Below, one piece after another: positions 14,595 through 20,657 of a stretch of 35,676 bases of DNA. The DNA comes from a virus. The translations under genes and the position numbers were made by a program. The stretch spans positions 1 through 35,676 of IMG/VR virus record IMGVR_UViG_3300032278_000047; one strand, given 5' to 3'. Every line of letters begins with the position of its first letter. Position 1 is the first letter of the stretch. The notes beneath the pieces were generated by a model. That model ran no database searches, had not been told where the DNA came from, and saw nothing but the letters and a program-made list of their open reading frames with translations.

Positions 14595-14827
14595 CCGATA
14601 CATCCCCCACTACTATTGTCTGAAATAATTTCGTTTATCTTGTTTAACATATCAGACTTAGCTGTGATTGTATCTACCAAACAATAGACATCAGCTGCTA
14701 AATCAATATGTTCTCCGATACCGACAGGATTCTGTAACAAGACCTGTAGGTTAGCTTCCGCGATTGCGATTTCACCTTCTACTTTAGCTCTGGTAGCTTT
14801 CAACAAATTCATTCCTAACTTATTCAT
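14591..14827 (-). CDS. Small helical protein, 78 residues
   Basis: MNKLGMNLLKATRAKVEG start, mostly helical with a Val/Ile/Leu pattern; ends GGCIG. The ATG overlaps the stop of the membrane protein gene before it. No family recognised. Confidence 0.6.
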   Translation of the reverse strand: MNKLGMNLLKATRAKVEGEIAIAEANLQVLLQNPVGIGEHIDLAADVYCLVDTITAKSDMLNKINEIISDNSSGGCIG

Positions 14828-14981
14828 TTTCCCATTCCTCACGTAATCTATCTAAAAAGTTATCTACATACTCAGGAAAGAATAAACCTACTATTCCCAA
14901 ATAACCCATAATCAAGTAAGCCCATACCATTCCTGCTGTACCAAAACACCACATCAAGAATTTCCAGAACAATAACCTCAT
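14820..14981 (-). CDS. Small membrane protein, 53 residues
   Basis: A largely hydrophobic segment at residues 8-34 (including MWCFGTAGMVWAYLIM) and a charged tail ending REEWENE. ATGA overlap with the previous gene and overlap with the next. First of seven micro-membrane-protein genes in 14820-16324 counting from the left. Confidence 0.6.
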   Translation of the reverse strand: MRLLFWKFLMWCFGTAGMVWAYLIMGYLGIVGLFFPEYVDNFLDRLREEWENE

Positions 14982-15139
14982 TTCTTCCCTTTACTAAACA
15001 CTACACCTATTAGACGTTGAAACCAGCCTAAAGGTTTAGGCTGAGGTGAAGTTTTTTTCAATCTAATTCCAGTGTGAACATCTAAATCACCTGCTTCTAT
15101 TTTTCTTGAAACCGTATTCTTTCTCTTGAAAGTTCCCAT
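14978..15139 (-). CDS. Small basic protein, 53 residues, containing a degenerate family A element
   Basis: Lys-rich, with a hydrophobic patch near the end (GWFQRLIGVVF). The start is coupled to the preceding stop by TAATG and the stop to the next start by ATGA. Its codons for QPKPLGWFQRLIGVV contain CCTAAACCTTT and ACGTCTAATAGGTGTAGTG, closely resembling the family A promoter element with a 20-base instead of 19-base spacing. Confidence 0.55.
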   Translation of the reverse strand: MGTFKRKNTVSRKIEAGDLDVHTGIRLKKTSPQPKPLGWFQRLIGVVFSKGKK

Positions 15140-15453
15140 TATAGATTTTCAATTCGCATGTTAGTCCAACGTTCTAACATTTTTTCCTTTTCTCTTTTCT
15201 GATCTCTTTCCTCAATAGCACTGGTTTCTCTCCTGATAAAACCACCAGACCAAGGAGGGCCATCTTCGTAATAACCATGCATTCCTGTTCTTTCATCACT
15301 AGGTCTGATCTGAGCGTGAAGATCGTGTAGACGAATTTTCAGATCTTTATTCTCGGTTCCTAGTTCTATAACTTTTTTCTCTAGGATCTCTACATAGTTC
15401 CTAATCACTATAATAGCTTGATCTACTTCTGGCACTAAAACTGTATCATCCAT
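15139..15453 (-). CDS. Coiled-coil protein, 104 residues
   Basis: The ATG at 15453 lies just after the previous stop with GAGGTGG upstream. Residues about 20-50 are predicted coiled coil (NYVEILEKKVIELGTENK). The C-terminal half is Arg/Glu-rich. No family recognised. Confidence 0.65.
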   Translation of the reverse strand: MDDTVLVPEVDQAIIVIRNYVEILEKKVIELGTENKDLKIRLHDLHAQIRPSDERTGMHGYYEDGPPWSGGFIRRETSAIEERDQKREKEKMLERWTNMRIENL

Positions 15454-15454
15454 A

Positions 15455-15649
15455 TTAATTTTCCACCTCACCACTCGCCCACAGTTCTGTTAGTCTACGA
15501 TTATTTTCAACAGCTCGTAGCTTAGCTTCCAAACGTTCGATTTCCTGTTCCAATTTTTCAATATAGCTGATTGCCATTTCTCTGTTTATGGGAACCAACT
15601 CATTACCCGCTGTCAACTCATACGATTTTCCAATCCCATCTTTTTTCAT
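15455..15649 (-). CDS. Small coiled-coil protein, 64 residues
   Basis: The C-terminal half (YIEKLEQEIERLEAKLRAVE) is a coiled coil. Immediately follows a micro-membrane gene (TAGCTATG) with GGAGGA about 12 bases upstream. Adjacent to another coiled-coil gene, so hetero-oligomers are conceivable. Confidence 0.6.
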   Translation of the reverse strand: MKKDGIGKSYELTAGNELVPINREMAISYIEKLEQEIERLEAKLRAVENNRRLTELWASGEVEN

Positions 15650-15651
15650 AG

Positions 15652-15807
15652 CTAAAATAATCCTCCGCGTTCAATCACAGTCACCAGACCAATACCCGCC
15701 AACCATCCGAATACCCCAGCCAGAAACATTCCAGTAATGGTGGTATACCAGCCAAGAATTTTCCATGTCATTTCATTTCCCCAAACTCTCTTAATCAAAT
15801 TCATCAT
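15652..15807 (-). CDS. Small membrane protein, 51 residues
   Basis: A basic N-terminus (NLIKRVWG), then a Gly/aromatic-rich membrane span at about residues 20-45 (TTITGMFLAGVFGWLAGIGL). The ATG overlaps the previous stop (GGTATTAATGATG). Confidence 0.55.
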   Translation of the reverse strand: MMNLIKRVWGNEMTWKILGWYTTITGMFLAGVFGWLAGIGLVTVIERGGLF

Positions 15808-15917
15808 TAATACCCCATCATATCTAATGTATCAACCCACTGTAATAAAATACTAGCAATAACACAGACTCCTAAAAATAAAAGAGTTCCGACAATCCAC
15901 GCGAATATTCTTATCAT
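15807..15917 (-). CDS. Membrane micropeptide, 36 residues
   Basis: One membrane span (FAWIVGTLLFLGVCVIASIL) and a short acidic tail. Start overlaps the previous stop (GGATGATAAG); stop overlaps the next start. Family unknown. Confidence 0.5.
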   Translation of the reverse strand: MIRIFAWIVGTLLFLGVCVIASILLQWVDTLDMMGY

Positions 15918-16042
15918 CCTAGTAGTCCTATAATATATCTAATAATAATCAATGTGACTCCTAGGCCAAATAGCAGGACTAGAGAAATTCCTAGTCCTAC
16001 CCAAACCCACATAGCTGCGTAAACTTTGTTATTACGATTCAT
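15914..16042 (-). CDS. Membrane micropeptide, 42 residues
   Basis: Begins MNRNNKVYAAM, then one long hydrophobic span (VWVGLGISLVLLFGLGVTL). ATGA-type coupling on both sides. Family unknown. Confidence 0.5.
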   Translation of the reverse strand: MNRNNKVYAAMWVWVGLGISLVLLFGLGVTLIIIRYIIGLLG

Positions 16043-16197
16043 GACCGCTTGAACTGTTCCCATTTTTCATCAAAATCTTGATGCCATGCTCTATTCCTTT
16101 CTTCTGTTTTTCCCATACTACGACCCATCTTATAGGACACAGACATACATACGGAAATCAGCACAAGGTTAAAAACGAATAATCCTATCTCAATCAT
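16039..16197 (-). CDS. Small membrane protein, 52 residues
   Basis: An N-terminal span (IGLFVFNLVLISVCMSVSY), then a charged, Lys/Glu/Trp-containing cytoplasmic-type tail. Coupled starts and stops on both sides. Family unknown. Confidence 0.55.
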   Translation of the reverse strand: MIEIGLFVFNLVLISVCMSVSYKMGRSMGKTEERNRAWHQDFDEKWEQFKRS

Positions 16198-16324
16198 TCT
16201 TATTATAAATCTCCCTTACTTTATCCATGCCTTTGAATTCACCATGTATAGAACCTAAAAAGTAGGCCATTACTGATGTAACCGCGACTGTAACTAAGTG
16301 TATGATAATTTCAAACTTATCCAT
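16190..16324 (-). CDS. Small membrane protein, 44 residues
   Basis: One N-terminal span (IIIHLVTVAVTSVMAYFLG) and a polar tail. Its ATG is 3 bases after the preceding stop and its end overlaps the next gene by 8 bases. It is the first of the membrane cluster in transcription order. Family unknown. Confidence 0.55.
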   Translation of the reverse strand: MDKFEIIIHLVTVAVTSVMAYFLGSIHGEFKGMDKVREIYNKND

Positions 16325-16326
16325 TC

Positions 16327-16662
16327 CTAATGTTCCTCCGGCTTATGCCGTGTACTCGCCTCAAATAATCCACCTTCTCCGTGAACGTCCGCTGGATCAG
16401 GCGTACGATCTCTTTCTACACTACTAAAAGGCAACGGGCTGCCTTCGTCTATTAATGGATCAATTCCACCCGCACTGTCCGTCAATTTCAATTCCAGTGT
16501 ATCCTCTGTAACTTTCCTCTCAATATTATTTCGTTCCTTGTCAATCCTGAGAATGGTGTTGAAAAATCTTTTGGTATCTTCGACACTATAGCCAAAGATG
16601 TCGATCTCTAAAAGAGGATTCATAAACTTGACCTTGATTCTATTATTATTTAGGTTTTCCAT
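16327..16662 (-). CDS. Unknown protein, 111 residues
   Basis: The N-terminal 60 residues look folded. The C-terminal 50 are polar, Asp/Glu/Pro-rich and likely disordered. Starts 17 bases inside the preceding gene. No family recognised. Confidence 0.65.
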   Translation of the reverse strand: MENLNNNRIKVKFMNPLLEIDIFGYSVEDTKRFFNTILRIDKERNNIERKVTEDTLELKLTDSAGGIDPLIDEGSPLPFSSVERDRTPDPADVHGEGGLFEASTRHKPEEH

Positions 16663-17482
16663 AATTTTTAACTACCTTTACGTAATTCAGTTTGTTGATA
16701 CGAATTCTGTTTCCCTCTAAATCTCTGTCATAGGGAGATTCGATATGATCCTTGATCTTTGCTTCCAGAGTAAAGCAATCACCGACTTCGATTAAATGCT
16801 CTTCTATTGTTTTATTCTTGGTATAGAAGACGAAAAAATTTCCATCCCTATCGCGACACTTCAATCGTCCACTTTCAGATTCTTCCCCTTTGTCATATTC
16901 CATTACTTTCAGAAATAAATTATCAGCGACAGATTGACTAACTTTTCCTATGTACTCAGAATCCTTGACTGTTTCATCTAACTTCCGACTGTAGAAATAA
17001 ATGGGAATAGACGAAATTATGGTTCCTACTTTTGATATTGACAGAGATCCTGTATGATAAAGTTCCATACATTTTTTCTCATAGGGAGATTCACCCTGTT
17101 GAAAATATTCCAGACCCCATCGACAAATTTTCTCAGCTAATTCTGTATTTACGTTTCCGATATAGTCACCGAAATCATTAATCTCGTTTCTATAAAAATT
17201 CTCGATTAATTTTTTTACCTGATCGGTAGTACTGAGTAGCTCGGAATCTTTTACAGAATCAGGGGAGAGAAATGCTCCTGCATCTTCTTCGATTACCTTC
17301 AATCCTAGTCCGACTACCCACTCTATGGGTGTCAAGCATTCTCCATCTTCGGGAGGCGTTAATGGCTTGGAAGAAGATTGTGATTTTAGATCTTGGAAAT
17401 AACTCAAAGGATCTTTCCTCTTATTGTCTTGAAGTTTTTTGATCAGGTGCTGCCTTGATTGGATGTTGTGATCTTGATTCAT
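16646..17482 (-). CDS. Unknown protein, 278 residues, possible C-terminal OB-like fold
   Basis: A basic, Gln/Lys-rich N-terminus is followed by a mixed globular region. The C-terminal 80 residues have short alternating strands (FFVFYTK, DCFTLEAKIKDH, IRINKLNYVKVVKNYG) resembling an OB-fold nucleic-acid-binding domain, but no diagnostic motif is visible. It has a good ribosome site (AAGTAAGGA) and lies behind an unusual GC-rich intergenic segment. Confidence 0.7.
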   Translation of the reverse strand: MNQDHNIQSRQHLIKKLQDNKRKDPLSYFQDLKSQSSSKPLTPPEDGECLTPIEWVVGLGLKVIEEDAGAFLSPDSVKDSELLSTTDQVKKLIENFYRNEINDFGDYIGNVNTELAEKICRWGLEYFQQGESPYEKKCMELYHTGSLSISKVGTIISSIPIYFYSRKLDETVKDSEYIGKVSQSVADNLFLKVMEYDKGEESESGRLKCRDRDGNFFVFYTKNKTIEEHLIEVGDCFTLEAKIKDHIESPYDRDLEGNRIRINKLNYVKVVKNYGKPK

Positions 17483-17630
17483 CTCTCTATGTCCTTACTT
17501 CTGCGTATTTAGTATACTAGTGTTGTGTGCTGGGACTCCTAGGCAATCTTTTTTCTCAGGGGCGGCATGCAGGGGGAGGAGGAACCCCCAACACACCTGG
17601 CAAACTGCTCCTTTCGGTTTTGAGTAAAAA
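17483..17630 (-). other. GC-rich non-coding segment
   Basis: 148 bases without a plausible gene. The central part contains a GGGGG/CCCCC hairpin (loop TTCCTCCT, around 17558-17575) and runs of G/C that stand out from the AT-rich surroundings. On the minus strand, AGTATACTAAATA close to the next gene could serve as a -10 (TATACT), without a clear -35. It could terminate the AAA+ ATPase transcript, act as a leader, or be an origin or packaging-related site; the sequence does not decide. Confidence 0.4.
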
Positions 17631-18851
17631 TTAGAATGGTGTAAAATCAATTGTTGACTCATTGCCCGGCTCGCTATCTACTACTACTGTTTCATCATGT
17701 GCTGTGTACAATTCCATAAACGACGATTTGGTTTCTTCATCGAATCTACTAACACACAGATCAATCGCCAGTAACTTATCTTCAAAAATTCCAAAAGCTT
17801 TTACAATGTGAACCAATCGCCGTGTGCTGATAATTTCATCACAACCATCATCATAGTAGGTCTTGCGAATTGACTCCGCCCAGTTACTTAACTTCTCCGC
17901 AAAGCCATCATCTACTGCGTCAGCTTCAGCCATGTGTTTGAGTAACATTTTCTTCTCAGTCGCTGGCTGAGGATAGGACTGTTCTAGTGTAATCGCGAAT
18001 CTCTCTAAGAACGCTTCGTTGAGAATTTGAGTACCTACAAAAGAACCAGACTCAGAACCTTTACCTTTAGTATTCGCTGTCGCTAGGATTGTAAATCCTT
18101 TGGTAGGTTTGACCCACTGATTGATTTTTTTGAGAAATACACCCTTGCCTTCTAGCACTGGCTGTAGACACAAAATCTTATTACTAGCTAGGTCAATTTC
18201 ATCTAGTAGAAGAACCGCACCACGTTCCATCGCGTCTACCACAGGGCCTCTATGGAAAACTGTTTCACCATTGACTAACCTGAATCCACCTAGTAAATCA
18301 TCTTCATCAGTTTCGATTGTGATGTTGACACGAATACATTCACGTTTCAATTTCGCACAGACCTGTTCGATCATGAAAGTTTTTCCATTACCTGATAGTC
18401 CTGTAACAAAGGTAGGATAGAACATTTCAGACTTGACAATCTTTTCAACTTTGGAATGATGACCCCACTTGATATAGGTACTATCCGCGGATGGGATAAA
18501 ACTGACATCATCCATAGAGCCAACCAATTCGCCGCTAGTCTGACGAGCAGCTTCTGGAAGTACCGTAGTTACTGGGTCAATCGCGGGAACATTTTCGCCG
18601 CTATCTGACGAATCGCCATCCAAGACAGATCTGTCTACTACGTAGAACTGAACTTTACCTACTTTCTTACCCTTGACTGCTCCTGCTGAGACCTGATTCA
18701 TCTTTCTACTGCAATACATTCCGCGATTATCAAACACCTCGACCAACATTGGGTTACTAACCTCAATGGGTGGAGTATCATAATACCGATCCAGTTCTTC
18801 AACACTTTCTTTTGTACTCAGTCGATCAATTCGCGTCTTACTCAATGTCAT
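17631..18851 (-). CDS. cobS: MoxR/CobS-like AAA+ ATPase
   Basis: AAA+ ATPase of the kind annotated as CobS in marine T4-like phages. Walker A GLSGNGKT (151-158), Walker B AVLLLDEID (212-220), sensor-1 TILATAN (254-260) and arginine-finger region FLERF (281-285) are all intact. DEDDLLGGF and GAVLLLDEIDLASNKI are typical of the CobS/MoxR branch. CobS with CobT and CobN inserts cobalt in B12 synthesis; no CobN is present here, so a general MoxR-type chaperone or remodelling role with the VWA protein at 20654-22879 is more likely. GGAGAA precedes the ATG, and its own family B promoter lies 25 bases upstream, predicting early expression. Confidence 0.9.
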   Translation of the reverse strand: MTLSKTRIDRLSTKESVEELDRYYDTPPIEVSNPMLVEVFDNRGMYCSRKMNQVSAGAVKGKKVGKVQFYVVDRSVLDGDSSDSGENVPAIDPVTTVLPEAARQTSGELVGSMDDVSFIPSADSTYIKWGHHSKVEKIVKSEMFYPTFVTGLSGNGKTFMIEQVCAKLKRECIRVNITIETDEDDLLGGFRLVNGETVFHRGPVVDAMERGAVLLLDEIDLASNKILCLQPVLEGKGVFLKKINQWVKPTKGFTILATANTKGKGSESGSFVGTQILNEAFLERFAITLEQSYPQPATEKKMLLKHMAEADAVDDGFAEKLSNWAESIRKTYYDDGCDEIISTRRLVHIVKAFGIFEDKLLAIDLCVSRFDEETKSSFMELYTAHDETVVVDSEPGNESTIDFTPF

Positions 18852-18875
18852 TTCTCCAATTGTTTAATATACTAT

Positions 18876-18905
18876 ATTATACCATTTCTGGTAGGTCAAA
18901 GTCAA
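18876..18905 (-). promoter_or_regulatory. Family B early promoter (copy 2)
   Basis: Minus strand: TTGACT at 18900-18905, 18-base spacer, TATAAT at 18876-18881 with TGG before it. Drives the AAA+ ATPase gene; leader ends AAACAATTGGAGAAATG. Confidence 0.85.
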
Positions 18906-18911
18906 GGCTAT

Positions 18912-19088
18912 TTACTGATTAAATCGAAAAATAGTTCCATCTGGTAGAACATACTCAGAGTGACTATCAGTAGTCAACCCGCGACTCGCGAGATCTAATC
19001 GCGTGTAATGTAAACTCATTTGACCTGTCATTTTGACACGTACTACAACACTATCTGTGGTCGATTCGACCCATACAAAACTTCTCAT
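18912..19088 (-). CDS. Small early protein, 58 residues
   Basis: Starts at the ATG at 19088 (AAAGG 9 bases upstream) or at an upstream GTG at 19097. Arg/Val/Thr-rich, beta-strand-like, ending VLPDGTIFRFNQ. It sits alone between two early promoters and ahead of the AAA+ ATPase. No family recognised. Confidence 0.65.
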   Translation of the reverse strand: MRSFVWVESTTDSVVVRVKMTGQMSLHYTRLDLASRGLTTDSHSEYVLPDGTIFRFNQ

Positions 19089-19122
19089 TCGGAACACCTT
19101 TTCCTATTGTTTAATATACTAT

Positions 19123-19152
19123 ATTATACCATTTTTTGGGGGTGAATGTCAA
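19123..19152 (-). promoter_or_regulatory. Family B early promoter (copy 3)
   Basis: TTGACA at 19147-19152, 18-base spacer, extended -10 TATAAT at 19123-19128. The only copy here with a run of C (CACCCCC) in the spacer. Drives the 58-residue gene. A family A element lies about 90 bases further upstream, giving tandem promoters. Confidence 0.85.
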
Positions 19153-19239
19153 GACTAATTTCAAACTTTCTTTCAATCGTCGTAAACACCCCTGTCAACA
19201 GTGGGTACTCTATGTGTTTAGTTGTCCTTATTAACATAT

Positions 19240-19278
19240 ACACTATATTAGACGTTCTCCAGTGGAAAAGGTTTAGGT
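19240..19278 (-). promoter_or_regulatory. Family A promoter-like element (copy 2)
   Basis: CTAAACCTTTT, 11 variable bases, CGTCTAATATAGTGTA on the minus strand. It lies in the gene-poor stretch 19089-19400, which otherwise holds only a family B promoter (19123) and a terminator (19366). An open frame across it (to 19342) is judged spurious. Confidence 0.55.
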
Positions 19279-19365
19279 GTTTCTGAGATTTTTTGATCTT
19301 TTCTGAAAAATAATCGTCGTCCACTCGAAACCACAAGACCATATTTATTTGAGATTTCTCAAAGT

Positions 19366-19402
19366 GTCCAAAAATTGAACAGTGTCACTTTTGGGTGACA
19401 CT
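19366..19402 (-). terminator. Rho-independent terminator after the 50-residue gene
   Basis: Minus strand: an 8-bp stem AGTGTCAC/GTGACACT with loop CCAAAA, followed by GTTCAATTTTT. It begins within the stop codon of the gene at 19401-19553. Same stem sequence as the terminator at 19557-19591. Confidence 0.75.
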
Positions 19403-19553
19403 ATTTCTTCTTACCACGATCGCTCCAGCTATCCAAACACAGTTTCAAAAACTCGAAGAAAGTAAGAACAACTCCCCAAAGTTCCTTCAAGAGATAAATT
19501 ATCATTCCCAAAGCTATTACACATACCGTTACAGTTTCCCAATCAATTATCAT
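19401..19553 (-). CDS. Small membrane protein isolated between terminators, 50 residues
   Basis: Long hydrophobic N-terminal half (VTVCVIALGMIIYLL, then LWGVVLTFFEFLKL) and a basic end (SDRGKKK). It is preceded and followed by terminators with the same stem, leaving no room for an ordinary promoter of its own, so expression may depend on read-through. Family unknown. Confidence 0.55.
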   Translation of the reverse strand: MIIDWETVTVCVIALGMIIYLLKELWGVVLTFFEFLKLCLDSWSDRGKKK

Positions 19554-19556
19554 ATC

Positions 19557-19591
19557 TAAAAAAAGACAAAGTGTCACCCGAAAGTGACACT
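19557..19591 (-). terminator. Rho-independent terminator after the 187-residue gene
   Basis: Minus strand: stem AGTGTCAC/GTGACACT with loop TTTCGG, then TTGTCTTTTTTT. It lies 12 bases after the stop of the gene at 19604-20167. Strong stem and U-tract. Confidence 0.85.
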
Positions 19592-19603
19592 CTATCGTTA
19601 AAA

Positions 19604-20167
19604 CTAACTCTTACCTAAATCAAAGAAAACGATCGGTAATCCACTCTCTGTATACTGTACCCAAGCTTGTTTTGGAGTAAACTTCGCTATACATACTGAT
19701 TTTCTACCTTTACCTTTACCTCTAGAATGAGTAGTATTAGTAAGTTTACAATCACTCCAACTAGACTTCTTCGCCAAATCAGTTACAAATTGTCCAGTCT
19801 TAGCTGAACAAAAAACATAATTTTGGTCACGTCCTTCTTTATTACGCTTCATCGACTCTATTCGTAGTGAACTATCCAATCCAAATTCATCAAACGCCTC
19901 TGGTGATCCTAATAGGGCTGACATTGCATGGCCTGGAATCTCAAGTCTACCCGTTAGTAAAGCGAAGTTCAATTTAGACTCAGGTGAAGTATCCAATCTC
20001 GGGCAAGCTTGATCGAGGCCTCTGACTGAAGGTGAATTGTAATCAATCTTTCCTTTAGAATCAACCACTAACGCTACTTGTCCTCGCGAAGTAACTTTCT
20101 GTAGTCCAGCTGGATCAAAGTTAAGTGTACCTAAATCTATCAAGGTTCTCTCGGTAAGTTTTATCAT
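19604..20167 (-). CDS. Unknown protein, 187 residues
   Basis: Soluble and basic in its second half (HSRGKGKGRKSV), with four cysteines. The start is ambiguous: the ATG at 20167 has no Shine-Dalgarno, and a GTG at 20200 would add 11 residues. It is followed directly by a strong terminator, so it is the last gene of its unit. No family recognised. Confidence 0.7.
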   Translation of the reverse strand: MIKLTERTLIDLGTLNFDPAGLQKVTSRGQVALVVDSKGKIDYNSPSVRGLDQACPRLDTSPESKLNFALLTGRLEIPGHAMSALLGSPEAFDEFGLDSSLRIESMKRNKEGRDQNYVFCSAKTGQFVTDLAKKSSWSDCKLTNTTHSRGKGKGRKSVCIAKFTPKQAWVQYTESGLPIVFFDLGKS

Positions 20168-20172
20168 AATAA

Positions 20173-20259
20173 TTATTTTATAGTGGGCTCCATCACCCAC
20201 TCAATTACGAAAATATTTTGACCAAGTGTTAGTATAGGCCCTTGGTCTATTGCCATCAT
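20173..20259 (-). other. Short intergenic stretch with hairpins and a possible 28-residue frame
   Basis: Contains a perfect 7-bp inverted repeat GACCAAG/CTTGGTC (20220-20247, 14-base loop) and a 5-bp GTGGG/CCCAC hairpin (20183-20200) whose loop holds GGAG. A 28-codon ATG frame covers the stretch but has no good ribosome site. A regulatory leader for the downstream gene is as likely as a peptide. Confidence 0.3.
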
Positions 20260-20286
20260 CTTTAAAATAAAGATTTCTTTTGAAAT

Positions 20287-20406
20287 TTACAATTTCCATT
20301 TGTCTAAAAATCTACACCACATTGTGAGTAGTCCTGTTATCAATTCCCATCTGTAATATATCACTAGACCTACTACTAATAGTTCTATCCCTAGTAATAT
20401 TATCAT
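20287..20406 (-). CDS. Membrane micropeptide, 39 residues
   Basis: An N-terminal span (MIILLGIELLVVGLVIYY) and a Trp/Lys-containing tail. The ATG overlaps the stop of the 84-residue gene (GTATGATAAT). Family unknown. Confidence 0.5.
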   Translation of the reverse strand: MIILLGIELLVVGLVIYYRWELITGLLTMWCRFLDKWKL

Positions 20407-20657
20407 ACTTTCATCATATCCGCGGGATTTTTTGTCAGGTCATTGGGATCATTTTCTTCATCTTCTTCGCCCTTGACAGAGAATTGATAATCACCACTGA
20501 TTTTCCCTATGGTAAATGGTAGATTTGGAATCTGTTTCAACTGCTCGATATGATGATGAAGCAGCTGGGCAACCTGATCTCTATTGGAATCTTCGTTGAT
20601 TGTCAATTCCAATTCCAATAAGATCTCACAGATCGCATCTCTCTTGATATCGCTCAT
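20403..20657 (-). CDS. Small acidic protein downstream of the CobT-like gene
   Basis: 84 residues, a helical N-terminal half and an acidic, disordered-looking end (KGEEDEENDPNDL). ATGA overlap with the CobT-like gene indicates translational coupling, so it may work with that protein. No family recognised. Confidence 0.65.
   Translation of the reverse strand: MSDIKRDAICEILLELELTINEDSNRDQVAQLLHHHIEQLKQIPNLPFTIGKISGDYQFSVKGEEDEENDPNDLTKNPADMMKV

Noticed and set aside
19124-19342. 72-codon minus-strand frame
   Set aside because: It spans both a family A and a family B promoter and ends inside the -10 of the latter; no ribosome site.
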